Source: an uncultured Erythrobacter sp. (lineage in GTDB: Bacteria > Pseudomonadota > Alphaproteobacteria > Sphingomonadales > Sphingomonadaceae). From it: DNA of 64,000 nt. Where the stretch lies: assembly GCA_947501215.1 (NCBI GenBank), contig CANMUS010000002.1:372001-436000 (forward strand), in the 5' to 3' direction. The notes below the pieces were generated by a model. The model was not told the DNA's origin. It worked only from the letters and a program-made list of their open reading frames with translations, and made no database searches. Below are positions 33,316 through 42,014 of the stretch, piece by piece. Made by a program: the position numbers and the translations under genes. Positions within the stretch are counted from its first letter, which is position 1. The number at the start of each line of letters is the position of its first letter.

Positions 33316-34062
33316 ATGGACCTGCTTGCGGGCTACGGCACGGCGACAGTCGTCGCCGCGCTGGTTGCCGCGTTCGGCTCGGCCTTCGTGCGCGGGCTGA
33401 CCGGGTTCGGCATGGCGATCCTGCTCGTGCCGATCCTCGCGCTGGCGCTGACGCCGGTGGATGCCGTGCTGCTGACGAACTTCCTGTCGGTCTTCATCGG
33501 CCTGTCGGAAATCCGTCGCCAGCTGCGCGATGCAGAGCGCTCCGCCTGGGCGATCATCGGGCTTGTCATTGTGACGACGCCGGTCGGGCTGTTCCTGCTT
33601 GGCGCGACCACGCCGGATATCGCCCGCGTGGTTATCGCCTTCATCGCTCTGTCGGCCTTCGTCGCCATCCTCCTGCCGCGGCGCGGCGCGCTGGAGCATC
33701 ATCCGGCGACCACGGGCGGGGTCGGCATATTGAGCGGACTAATGACCGGATATGCCGGCATGCCCGGCCCGCCGGTCGTGCCCTATTACGTGGGGCGCGA
33801 CATTCCGCGCGCGGTGGCCAAGGCCTCCATGCTGCTGATCTTCACTTGCGCATCGTCTGCCGGGCTGGTGAGCGGCGCGGCGCTAGGCATGCTCGACTGG
33901 GCGCTCGCGCTGCTGGCGGCGCTGCTGTTCCCCGCCGTGCTCGCGGGCAACTGGCTGGGCAACAGGGTGTCGGGCCGGATCGAGGATCGCACTTGGCGCA
34001 TCTGCGTGGGCGCGGTGCTGGGCGGCGCGGCGCTCGCCGCGCTATGGAGGGCGTTCGGCTGA
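33316..34062 (+). CDS. TauE/SafE-family sulfite/anion exporter
   Basis: A 248-residue polytopic protein with about eight membrane segments. The first repeat carries GFGMAILLVPILALALTPVDAVLLTN, and the second GYAGMPGPPVVPYYVG and ASMLLIFTCASSAG, the two-fold pattern of TauE/SafE permeases. It lies 7 bases after thrS, so probably shares its transcript, an incidental pairing as far as can be seen. Sulfite or other small organic anions are typical substrates; the actual one is unknown. Confidence 0.83.
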   Translation: MDLLAGYGTATVVAALVAAFGSAFVRGLTGFGMAILLVPILALALTPVDAVLLTNFLSVFIGLSEIRRQLRDAERSAWAIIGLVIVTTPVGLFLLGATTPDIARVVIAFIALSAFVAILLPRRGALEHHPATTGGVGILSGLMTGYAGMPGPPVVPYYVGRDIPRAVAKASMLLIFTCASSAGLVSGAALGMLDWALALLAALLFPAVLAGNWLGNRVSGRIEDRTWRICVGAVLGGAALAALWRAFG

Positions 34063-34071
34063 GTTAGCGTG

Positions 34072-34200
34072 TCAGAAAGGCAGGACCGGCCCGGCGAGGG
34101 CCAGTGCGAGGCCGCATCCGCTCACGATCAGCGCGCGCGCGAGTTCGGTCGCCGAGATCGGGGCGACATGCGTGCGGGCGAGAGCGATAGCCTTGGCCAT
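34072..34200 (-). CDS. Small hydrophobic protein, uncertain
   Basis: A 42-residue reading frame from ATG 34200, ending with a hydrophobic segment (ALIVSGCGLALALAGPVLPF) that could be one membrane helix. A weak ribosome binding site (GGCGG) is close to the ATG. It follows the agmatine deiminase gene by 34 bases on the same strand and converges with the permease gene. It could be a real membrane miniprotein or a chance frame. Confidence 0.4.
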   Translation of the reverse strand: MAKAIALARTHVAPISATELARALIVSGCGLALALAGPVLPF

Positions 34201-34234
34201 GCCGCCATTGTCGCGGCCAAATCCTAACGAAGCG

Positions 34235-35227
34235 TTAAAGGATGGCTCTCGCCGCGGGCATTTGCTGGCTGGCGCAATGGAAACCGCCCCCGCCGGCAAG
34301 CACGGCATCGGCCTTCAGGCCGACAGTCGCGCGGTCGGGGAAGAGCTCGGCAATGGCCGCCACCCCGTCCTCGTCATGCGGGCTGCCGAAGGTCGGCACG
34401 ACGACCAGATGGCTGGTGATCGCAAAATTGGCGTAGCTGGCGGGCTCTACATGATCGCCGCCGGTGACGAGGCCGGGCGAGGGGATCTCGGCAACGGCAA
34501 CCCCGGCGTCCTGTGCGCGCCGCTTGGCGTCGGCATAGACTGCGGCATTAGGATCGTCTCTGCCGGTCGCGCGCGGCAGGCACAGCGTATTGCGCCCGAC
34601 GAAACGCGCGAGATTGTCGACGTGCCCGTCGGTATGGTCGTTGATCAGCCCGTCGCCGAGCCAGAGCACGCGTTCGAAACCGAGATCGCGCTGCAGCCGG
34701 GTCTCGATATCCTCGCGCGACAGCTGCGGATTGCGATTGGGGTTGAGCAGGCATTGCTCGGTCGTGACGACGAGGCCCGCACCATCGCCATCGATCGCCC
34801 CGCCCTCCAGGATCCAGTCCGACACTTCGAGCGGCAGGCCCGCATCCTCCGCCAGTTCCGCACCGACGGTCTGGTCGCCCTCCATCAGGAACTTGCCGCC
34901 CCAGCCGTTGAAGTCGAAGCGCCTCGCCAAGCGCTTGCCCTCGCGGTCGGCCAGCACGAGCGGCCCGGTATCGCGCAGCCAGACATCGCCATAGGTGCGG
35001 CGCTCGAGCTTGACCGATCCGGTGACCAATTGCCGCGCCCGCGCCTCGTTCGTCCCGTCGCGGACCAGCAGGCGAACCTCTTGCCCGCTTTCGGCTACTG
35101 CATTGGCGAATGAGGCCATCTGCTCCTGCGCGCGGGGCAGGACTTCGGGCCATTCGTCGGCATCGTGCGGAAAGCCGATCCACAGCCAGTCCTGCGGCGC
35201 CCATTCGGGCGGCATGGTGAAGGGCAT
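34235..35227 (-). CDS. aguA: Agmatine deiminase family protein
   Basis: The 330-residue protein is a guanidine-modifying (Porphyromonas-type peptidylarginine deiminase) fold enzyme: WLWIGFPHDADEWPEVL at the N-terminus, YGDVWLRDTGPLVL, DFNGWGGKF, LEGGAIDGDGAG, NDHTDGHVDNLARFV and the catalytic Cys in AGGGGFHCASQQ near the C-terminus. Agmatine deiminase makes N-carbamoylputrescine for polyamine synthesis. No N-carbamoylputrescine amidase gene is adjacent; a secreted peptidase gene lies 28 bases upstream on the same strand. Confidence 0.88.
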   Translation of the reverse strand: MPFTMPPEWAPQDWLWIGFPHDADEWPEVLPRAQEQMASFANAVAESGQEVRLLVRDGTNEARARQLVTGSVKLERRTYGDVWLRDTGPLVLADREGKRLARRFDFNGWGGKFLMEGDQTVGAELAEDAGLPLEVSDWILEGGAIDGDGAGLVVTTEQCLLNPNRNPQLSREDIETRLQRDLGFERVLWLGDGLINDHTDGHVDNLARFVGRNTLCLPRATGRDDPNAAVYADAKRRAQDAGVAVAEIPSPGLVTGGDHVEPASYANFAITSHLVVVPTFGSPHDEDGVAAIAELFPDRATVGLKADAVLAGGGGFHCASQQMPAARAIL

Positions 35228-35254
35228 GGATCGGCTCTTTCGCTTAGCGGGCGC

Positions 35255-36958
35255 TTACGACCCGCAAGGCCCGTCCGCGCAATCGGCGTCGCGCGTGGCC
35301 TTGAACTCGTCGCCCGGATTCCAGTTCGGCCAGCTGTCGCTTTCCGCCAACATCCGCCCGATGCGATAGAACAGTTCGAGGTCGCTCATCACGCCGGACC
35401 AGTCCCAGGTCGGGTTATATTCGTCCTTCGGCCCGTGATAGCGGTTCTCGGTATAGTCGCGTGCCACCTCGGCCCCGGCGATCGTGCCTCCTGCCACCAG
35501 GTCCTCGCCGCCGTCGATATACAGCATCGGCACGCCCCGCTTGGCAAAGGCGAAATGGTCGGAGCGGTAGTAATAGCCCGCTTCCGGCTTCGGATTGGGC
35601 GTCGCCACCCGGCCTTCGGACTCCAGCGCCGCGTTCATGAACAGGTCGAGTTCCGATTTGCCCGGCCCGACCACGGTCACGTCCCTGGCGGGCCCGGCCA
35701 CCTGGAAGGCGTCCATGTTGATGCCGCCGACCGTCTGGTCGAGCGGGAAGACCGGATTGGCGGCGTAATAATCCGCGCCCAGCAGGCCCGATTCCTCGGC
35801 CGTCACGGCGAGGAACACAAGGCTGCGGTCTGCCGCGCCTGCCTTTGCATGCGCTTCGGCCAGTGCGACCAGTGCGGCCGTGCCGGTCGCATTGTCAACC
35901 GCGCCATTGCAGATGTCGTCGCCATCGGGCGCAGGCTTGCAGCGGCCGAGGTGGTCCCAATGCGCGGTGTGCATGACATATTCGTCCGGCCGCTCACTGC
36001 CCGGCAGCATGCCAATCACGTTACGCGACTGGAAAGTGCGGATATCGTTTTCGAAGCTGGTCGAGGCGGTCAGGCCGAGCGGCACTGCCTGGAAGCCTTT
36101 CTGCTTGGCCGCGGCGGAGAGCTGCGCGAGGTTCTGGCCCGCCGCCTGCATGATCCGTTCGGCGACGCTCTTCTGCACCCAGCCGTTCATCTTGGTCATC
36201 ATCGGCGCATTCGCACCGCGCGCGGCATAGGCCTGCGGACCGCTCCAGCTGCTTTCGACGACGTTCCAGCCATAGGAGGCCGGCGCCGTATCGTGGATGA
36301 TGATCGCCCCCGCCGCGCCCTGGCGGCCGGCCTCTTCGTATTTATAGGTCCAGCGCCCGTAATAGGTCATGGCCTTGCCGCCGAACGGCCCTTCGAGCGT
36401 CTGCGCGCCGAAATCGGGATCGTTGACGAGGATGACCGCCGTCTTGCCGCGCATGTCGAGCCCGGCATAGTCGTTCCAGCCCTTTTCGGGCGCATTGATG
36501 CCGTAGCCGACGAAGACCAGCTCGCTGTTCTCGAGCGAGGTCGCCGCGTCCTCGCGATAGGAAACGCCGACCCAGTCGTCGCCGAAGTCGAGGCTCATCG
36601 GCTCGCCGTTGCCGCCCACGATGGTGAGGGGGGCGAAGTCCTTGCCGGTGATTTCCACCAGCGGCACGTTCTGCACCCAGCTGCCGTTATTGCCCGGGGT
36701 CAGGCCGGCGCGCGCGAACTGCTCGATCAGATAGGCGACGGTCTTTTCCTCGCCCGCCGTGCCGGGCGCGCGACCTTCGAACTCGTCGGAAGAAAGCCGC
36801 TCGGTCACGGTCTTCATCGTCTGCTCGGACAATGTGCCTTCGGCGACCTCCGGTACGTCGATGCCGGTCGGGGCGGCGCTCATGTCGCCAGCCGGTTCCA
36901 TGGTCGTGCAGGCGGACAGCAACAGCGCTGTCGTGGCGGCAAGGGTCAGGCGTTTCAT
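35255..36958 (-). CDS. M28 family zinc aminopeptidase, lipoprotein
   Basis: The 567-residue protein begins with a lipoprotein signal (MKRLTLAATTALLLSACTT; lipobox LSAC). A PA domain (about 130-270, LVFVGYGINAPEKGWNDYAG) is inserted in an M28 peptidase whose metal ligands are visible as HTAHWDHLG, NGAVDNATGTAAL, TAEESGLLGADYY, GGINMDAF and YRSDHFAF. It would sit in the outer membrane or periplasm and release amino acids from peptides. It is followed on the same strand by the agmatine deiminase gene and is divergent from glnE. Confidence 0.9.
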   Translation of the reverse strand: MKRLTLAATTALLLSACTTMEPAGDMSAAPTGIDVPEVAEGTLSEQTMKTVTERLSSDEFEGRAPGTAGEEKTVAYLIEQFARAGLTPGNNGSWVQNVPLVEITGKDFAPLTIVGGNGEPMSLDFGDDWVGVSYREDAATSLENSELVFVGYGINAPEKGWNDYAGLDMRGKTAVILVNDPDFGAQTLEGPFGGKAMTYYGRWTYKYEEAGRQGAAGAIIIHDTAPASYGWNVVESSWSGPQAYAARGANAPMMTKMNGWVQKSVAERIMQAAGQNLAQLSAAAKQKGFQAVPLGLTASTSFENDIRTFQSRNVIGMLPGSERPDEYVMHTAHWDHLGRCKPAPDGDDICNGAVDNATGTAALVALAEAHAKAGAADRSLVFLAVTAEESGLLGADYYAANPVFPLDQTVGGINMDAFQVAGPARDVTVVGPGKSELDLFMNAALESEGRVATPNPKPEAGYYYRSDHFAFAKRGVPMLYIDGGEDLVAGGTIAGAEVARDYTENRYHGPKDEYNPTWDWSGVMSDLELFYRIGRMLAESDSWPNWNPGDEFKATRDADCADGPCGS

Positions 36959-37064
36959 CGGTGCGAACCTCTCTCTCGTGTCCCGTTCTCGGCCGCGCTT
37001 CTTGCAGCATGACGGCGCGAGGGCAAGCTTGCGCGTTAAGCGCGACGGCGGCAGGGAAGCAGCG

Positions 37065-39746
37065 ATGGCTGCCGACTGGACCTCCGCCCTCGAACGGGCG
37101 CGCGCTCATGCGCCGTTTCTGGCGCGCGCGCTGGAGAAGCGCGAGGACCTGGCAGCGATGCTGGAGCAGGGGCGCGGCGAGGATGCGCTGCTGGCGGCGA
37201 AGAGGACGCGCGAAAGTGACGTCGCGGCGGCGCTGCGTAGCGAACGCCTCGGCCTCGCGCTGGTGCTGGCGATGGGCGATCTCGCCAGTGCGTTCGACCT
37301 CGACAAGGTGATGCGCGAGCTGTCGACCTTCGCCGACCGGGCGCTGCATGCCGCCATCGGCGCAGCGATAACTCGACGGGTGGAGGATGCCCGCAACGAA
37401 GGCATGATCGGCCTCGCGCTGGGCAAGCATGGCGCGGGCGAACTCAACTATTCCTCCGATATCGATCCGATCCTGCTGTTCGATCCCGAAACCCTGCCCC
37501 GCCGCGAGCGCGACGAGCCGGGGGAGGCGGCGCAGCGCTATGCCCGGGAAGTCGTTCGCCTGCTCTCCGAAGTGACGCCACTGGGCTATGTCTTCCGCGT
37601 GGACCTGCGCCTGCGACCCCAGTCCGAAGTCAGCCCGCTGGCATTGCCGCTCAATGCCGCCACGGCGCATTACGAGAGCTCCGCGCTGGCGTGGGAGCGG
37701 GCGGCTTTCATTCGTGCGCGCGCCTGCGCTGGAGATATTGCGGCGGGCGAGGCCTTCCTCGACCATATCCGCCCCTTCGTGTGGCGGCGCAGCCTCGATT
37801 TCGGGGCGATCGACGAGATCCGCCGCCTGACGCGCCGCATCCGGGAGCAGCAGAGCGGGCCGCGACAACCCGGGCCGGGCTACAATCTCAAGCTGGGTCG
37901 GGGTGGCATCCGCGAGATCGAGTTCTTCGCCCAGACCCACCAGCTGATCCATGGCGGGCGCGATCCCTCCCTGCGAAGGCGAGGAACGCGCGCGGCGCTC
38001 GACGCGCTGGCGGCAAGCCGGCGCATAGCGGAAGAAGACGCGCGGGTGCTGGGCGAGAGCTACGATACGCTGCGCACGATAGAGCACCGATTGCAGATGG
38101 TGCGGGACCAGCAGACGCACTCGCTCCCCTCCGACGAGGCGCTCGACAATGTCGCGCGGCTCCACGGCCTGGATGACGGCGCGGCGCTGGTCGCGCTCCT
38201 GGATGACGTCACGGCGCCGGTGGGCGAGCGGTTCGATGCGTTGCTCGACGAAGGTCGCGTGTCGGTGCCGGGGCATGCGTTGCACGTGGCGGGCACCGAC
38301 GCCGCGGCAGCTCCGGTCCCGCAGGAGATCGTCGCGCGCGTCGCCGAGTGGAGCGATGGGCGCTATCCGCCCCTGCGCAGCCCGGCGGCGCTGGCGGCGT
38401 TCGATGCGATCCGGCCTGACCTGCTCCAGTCCGTCGCGGCGTCGGAGGATCCGGAGCGGACCCTTGCACGGTGGGAAACCCTGCTGGGCCGGCTGCCGAG
38501 CGCGATCAACCTGTTCCGCCTGCTCGAAGCACGCCCCGGACTGTTCGACCTGCTGGCGAAATGCCTCACCCTCGCCCCGCCGCTGGCCGACGAATTGTCG
38601 CGGCGGCCGGACTTGCTCGATGCGCTGATCGATCGAACCGCGCTCGACCTGCCCGGCGATGTGGCCGCATTGGTATCGGCGATGGCACAGCGCGAGCGGG
38701 GGGACGATTACGAGGACCGGCTCGACCGCATTCGCATCGTCACGGGCGAATCGCGGTTCGGGCTCGGCGTCCAACTGATCGAGGGCGCGCGCGATCCGAT
38801 CGCCGTGGCCGAGGCACTCTCCCGAACGGCGGAAGCGGCCCTGCAGGTCGCGGTGGCAGCGGCGGAGGACGAATTCGCCGCCAAACATGGGCGGATCGAG
38901 GGCAGCGAACTCGTCATCGTCGGACTGGGCCGCCTGGGTGGTGGCCTGCTGACCCATGCCTCCGACCTCGACATCATCTACCTCTTCACCGGATCGCACG
39001 ACGCCGAATCCGATGGCGGGCGACCGCTCGGTGCGACGCTCTATTTCAACCGCCTCGCCCAGAGAGTGACGGCCGCACTCAGCGTCCCGACAGCGCAGGG
39101 CGCGCTCTACGAAGTCGACACGCGCCTCAGGCCGCAGGGGGCGCAGGGGCCGCTTGCGGTCAGCGTCGACAGCTTCGAACGCTACCAGCGCGAGGATGCG
39201 TGGACCTGGGAGCATATGGCGCTGGAACGCGCGCGGGTGCTGGTGGGCAGTGAGGCGGCGCGCGATCAGGTGCAGTCCGTCGTGACGTCGATCCTCAATA
39301 TGGAGCGGGACGCGGAGCAGCTGCGCAAGGACGTTCTCAAGATGCGCGGCGAAATGGCGCGGCATAAGGAAGCACGTGGGCCGCTCGACGCCAAGCTGTT
39401 GCGTGGCGGCCTGGTGGACATCGAGTTCCTCGTCCACTTCCTCCAGCTCAAGCACCGCAACGCGCTGACACCGCGTCTCGGCGACGCCATTGCCGCATTG
39501 GCCGCCGAGGACCTGCTGCCCGATACGATCGCTCCGGCGCATGACTTGATGACCCGCCTGCTCGTGGGTACGCGCCTGTTGGCACCGGACCTGACGCGCC
39601 CCAACGATGCTGCGGCGGCAATCCTTGCGCGCCAGAGCGGGTGCGAGGATTACGATTGCCTCACCGGTCGCTTCGCGCAGGCACGGCGTGACGTCGCGGC
39701 GGCGTGGGGCGAGATATTCGGCGAAATACTGGAGATGGACGAATGA
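37065..39746 (+). CDS. glnE: Bifunctional glutamine synthetase adenylyltransferase/deadenylase
   Basis: Controls glutamine synthetase by attaching or removing AMP in response to PII. The 893-residue protein begins at ATG 37065 (MAADWTSALERA) with AGGGAA 8 bases upstream. Both nucleotidyltransferase domains are seen: the N-terminal deadenylase with GKHGAGELNYSSDIDPILLF, and the C-terminal adenylylase with VGLGRLGGGLLTHASDLDIIYLF. Each is followed by its regulatory domain (VDLRLRPQ and VDTRLRPQGAQGPL). The stop overlaps the bcp start by 4 bases, so glnE-bcp-DUF455 form one tight operon. Confidence 0.95.
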   Translation: MAADWTSALERARAHAPFLARALEKREDLAAMLEQGRGEDALLAAKRTRESDVAAALRSERLGLALVLAMGDLASAFDLDKVMRELSTFADRALHAAIGAAITRRVEDARNEGMIGLALGKHGAGELNYSSDIDPILLFDPETLPRRERDEPGEAAQRYAREVVRLLSEVTPLGYVFRVDLRLRPQSEVSPLALPLNAATAHYESSALAWERAAFIRARACAGDIAAGEAFLDHIRPFVWRRSLDFGAIDEIRRLTRRIREQQSGPRQPGPGYNLKLGRGGIREIEFFAQTHQLIHGGRDPSLRRRGTRAALDALAASRRIAEEDARVLGESYDTLRTIEHRLQMVRDQQTHSLPSDEALDNVARLHGLDDGAALVALLDDVTAPVGERFDALLDEGRVSVPGHALHVAGTDAAAAPVPQEIVARVAEWSDGRYPPLRSPAALAAFDAIRPDLLQSVAASEDPERTLARWETLLGRLPSAINLFRLLEARPGLFDLLAKCLTLAPPLADELSRRPDLLDALIDRTALDLPGDVAALVSAMAQRERGDDYEDRLDRIRIVTGESRFGLGVQLIEGARDPIAVAEALSRTAEAALQVAVAAAEDEFAAKHGRIEGSELVIVGLGRLGGGLLTHASDLDIIYLFTGSHDAESDGGRPLGATLYFNRLAQRVTAALSVPTAQGALYEVDTRLRPQGAQGPLAVSVDSFERYQREDAWTWEHMALERARVLVGSEAARDQVQSVVTSILNMERDAEQLRKDVLKMRGEMARHKEARGPLDAKLLRGGLVDIEFLVHFLQLKHRNALTPRLGDAIAALAAEDLLPDTIAPAHDLMTRLLVGTRLLAPDLTRPNDAAAAILARQSGCEDYDCLTGRFAQARRDVAAAWGEIFGEILEMDE

Positions 39747-40216
39747 GCACACCCCCCGGCGAAGGCGATCCAATGCCCGATATCGCGATGGAAACCCCCG
39801 ATGGCGGCACGGTGCGCCCGTCCGACTTCACAGGGAAGAAGGCGGTGATCTTCTTCTACCCCAAGGACAACACCCCTGGCTGCACGACCGAGGCGAAGGA
39901 TTTCACTGCGCTCAAGCCCGAGTTCGACAAGGCGGGCGTCGCCCTGCTCGGCGTCAGCAAGGATTCGCCCAAAAAGCACCAGAACTTCATCGCCAAGCAC
40001 GATCTCACGGTCGATCTTGCGACCGATGCGGAAGAGGACGGGCTGTCCGATGCGCTCGGCGTGTGGGCCGAAAAGAAAATGTACGGCAAGACCTTCATGG
40101 GCATGGTCCGCTCGACCTATTTGCTGGGCGAGGACGGGTCGATCGCCCGCATCTGGCCGAAGGTTAAGGTTAAAGGCCATGCCGAAGAGGTGCTGAAGGC
40201 CGCGCGCTCCCTCTGA
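39743..40216 (+). CDS. bcp: Thiol peroxidase, BCP/PrxQ-type peroxiredoxin
   Basis: The 157-residue protein starts at ATG 39743, overlapping glnE by 4 bases. The peroxidatic Cys is in FFYPKDNTPGCTTEAKDF. The resolving Cys five residues later in E. coli Bcp is replaced (Lys here), and no other Cys is visible, so it should work as a 1-Cys enzyme reduced by an external thiol. It removes hydroperoxides in the cytosol. The next gene starts on the last base of its stop codon. Confidence 0.92.
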   Translation: MSTPPGEGDPMPDIAMETPDGGTVRPSDFTGKKAVIFFYPKDNTPGCTTEAKDFTALKPEFDKAGVALLGVSKDSPKKHQNFIAKHDLTVDLATDAEEDGLSDALGVWAEKKMYGKTFMGMVRSTYLLGEDGSIARIWPKVKVKGHAEEVLKAARSL

Positions 40217-41088
40217 TGGCCATGACGCTGACGTCCCCGCGCCAGACTGTAGCTGCCGCAATTTGTGCGGCGTTGCTGACAGCCGACCCGACGGCGAAGG
40301 TCTTCGCCGCGCGGCAGGTGGCGCGCGACTGGCGGCTGGACCGGCTCGATTTCGCCTTCGACGTCGCCATGCCCGACCGGCCTGCCTGGCCGGAAAATCT
40401 CGAACTCCTCCCGCCGCGCGAGATGCCCAAGCGCGGCAAGATGGGATCGCAGCGCAACCGCATCGCGCTGTGGCATTCGCTCGCGCATATCGAATTCGTT
40501 GCCATCGACCTTGCGCTCGATATGGCGGGCCGCTTCGGCGAATCTATGGGTGAGGGCTTCGTGTCCGACTTCCTCTCGGTCGCCGCGGACGAGGCGATGC
40601 ATTTCGCGCTGCTCGCGCGAAAGCTGGAGTCGCTCGGCTCGGCGTATGGCGCGCTGCCGGTCCACGATGGCTTGTGGAGCGCAGCGCAGGACACGGCGCA
40701 TGACGTGACCGCGCGGCTCGCGATCGTGCCGATGGTCCTCGAAGCGCGGGGCCTCGATGTAACGCCCGCGACGCTGGAGCGCGTGCGCGCGCAGGGTGAC
40801 GAGAACGGCGCGAAAATCCTCCAGCGAATCCTTGACGACGAGATTCGCCACGTGGGCATCGGGTCAAGGCACTTCCACGAGCTGTGCGCCAAGCGCGACG
40901 AAAGCCCGCCCAAAACGTGGCAAAATCTTGTCCGAATTCACTTTTCGGGGGGTCTGAAGCCGCCATTCAACGACTCGGCGCGTTTGGCAGGCGGCCTACC
41001 GCTGGAGTTCTACGGGCCTATTGCCTCATTAACTTCTTCGCCGTTACCCAATACTCACGAGACGCCGGGGGGTTCCGGCAGTGACTGA
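40216..41088 (+). CDS. DUF455 ferritin-like protein
   Basis: The 290-residue protein starts at ATG 40216, sharing one base with the bcp stop. DUF455 signatures: ELLPPREMPKRGKMGSQRNRIALWHSLAHIEFVAIDLALDM, split by segments with Glu and His metal-ligand spacing, VAADEAMHFALLARKLESLG, and DDEIRHVGIGSRHF. These E-x2-H type pairs suggest a di-iron ferritin-like four-helix bundle related to MiaE-like enzymes. Biochemical role unknown. Coupling to a peroxiredoxin hints at oxidative stress, which is inference. Confidence 0.82.
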   Translation: MAMTLTSPRQTVAAAICAALLTADPTAKVFAARQVARDWRLDRLDFAFDVAMPDRPAWPENLELLPPREMPKRGKMGSQRNRIALWHSLAHIEFVAIDLALDMAGRFGESMGEGFVSDFLSVAADEAMHFALLARKLESLGSAYGALPVHDGLWSAAQDTAHDVTARLAIVPMVLEARGLDVTPATLERVRAQGDENGAKILQRILDDEIRHVGIGSRHFHELCAKRDESPPKTWQNLVRIHFSGGLKPPFNDSARLAGGLPLEFYGPIASLTSSPLPNTHETPGGSGSD

Positions 41089-41165
41089 AAAAAGCGATCG
41101 AACGTCAGGGACGGCGTGGACGATCGCAGGGAAAAGGCGCCCTGAGGCGTCGGACGGGTTTAGCA

Positions 41166-41846
41166 ATGGCAAACAAGCGCACCACGCTTGCACTGGCGAT
41201 CATGTCTGCAGGACTTACCATCGCCGCCGCACCGGCACATGCCGGCGAAACGAACACCGCCGCTGCAGTTGGCGCCATCGACATGTCGAAGGTTTCCGGC
41301 GTTACCGAGAAGGGTGACGACGCGCAGTTCCAGCAGCTGTTCGCCAAGTGGGAAGAACTGGATCGCCCCGCACCGGCGCAGGCGGTGGTTTCGGTGCCGA
41401 GCCGCATGCCGCTCGACGATACCCGCCTGACCAGCGATTACGGCATGCGCACCCATCCAGTGCTCGGCGGCCGTCGCTCGCACAATGGCGTCGATCTCGC
41501 CGCGCCGACCGGAACGCCGATCTACGCCACTGCCGACGGCTACGTCAGCAAGGCCGAGTGGTTCTCCAGCTACGGCAAGTATGTTTCGATCGAACATGGC
41601 GCAGACCTGCAGACGCGTTTCGCCCACATGTCGGACATCGCCGTTACTTCGGGGACGCGCGTCAAGAAGGGCCAGCTGATCGGTTACGTCGGTTCGACCG
41701 GCCGTTCGACCGGCCCGCACCTGCATTATGAAGTCCGCATCGCCGGCAAGCCGGTCAATCCGGTTCCCTACATGGTCGAATCGGAAGCGCAGCGCGCCTA
41801 TGCCCTCGCCATGGGTGAAGGCGGCCAGGGCGGCGGCGACGAATAA
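41166..41846 (+). CDS. M23 family (LytM-like) peptidoglycan peptidase
   Basis: The 226-residue protein has a cleaved signal peptide (TLALAIMSAGLTIAAAPAHAG). The M23 domain has SDYGMRTHPVLGGRRSHNGVD (His and Asp zinc ligands), IYATADGYVSKAEW, and GPHLHYEVRIAGKPVNPVPYM (second His pair). It would cleave peptide cross-links in the periplasm, or act as a non-catalytic activator; all three zinc-ligand positions appear intact, so activity is expected. It has its own terminator at 41872. Confidence 0.9.
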   Translation: MANKRTTLALAIMSAGLTIAAAPAHAGETNTAAAVGAIDMSKVSGVTEKGDDAQFQQLFAKWEELDRPAPAQAVVSVPSRMPLDDTRLTSDYGMRTHPVLGGRRSHNGVDLAAPTGTPIYATADGYVSKAEWFSSYGKYVSIEHGADLQTRFAHMSDIAVTSGTRVKKGQLIGYVGSTGRSTGPHLHYEVRIAGKPVNPVPYMVESEAQRAYALAMGEGGQGGGDE

Positions 41847-41871
41847 GGCAAACGCCTTTCGGGATTGATGT

Positions 41872-41904
41872 AAAGGGGCTGCGGAGCGATCCGCGGCCCC
41901 TTTT
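41872..41904 (+). terminator. Rho-independent terminator after the M23 peptidase gene
   Basis: AAAGGGGCtGCGG pairs with CCGCgGCCCCTTTT, followed by CTC. A strong GC stem with flanking A and T runs, so it could work in both directions. Confidence 0.85.
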
Positions 41905-42014
41905 CTCATGTGCCCCAATTTTCCTTGCTCATGTGTGCATGTCAGGTAGGTTTCATCCGGCAACCGGACGAGTCCCGCCGATAGATGCGGACCGGCCGAG
42001 AAGAGAGGAAGCCC

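Noticed and set aside
30924..33317. A 797-codon open frame on the minus strand across thrS
   Set aside because: It lies antisense to a complete threonyl-tRNA synthetase gene; long antisense frames are expected in GC-rich DNA, and the translation has no recognisable domain.
36687..39773. A 1,028-codon minus-strand frame across glnE
   Set aside because: Antisense to an intact glnE with both catalytic motifs; no start context or domain supports it.
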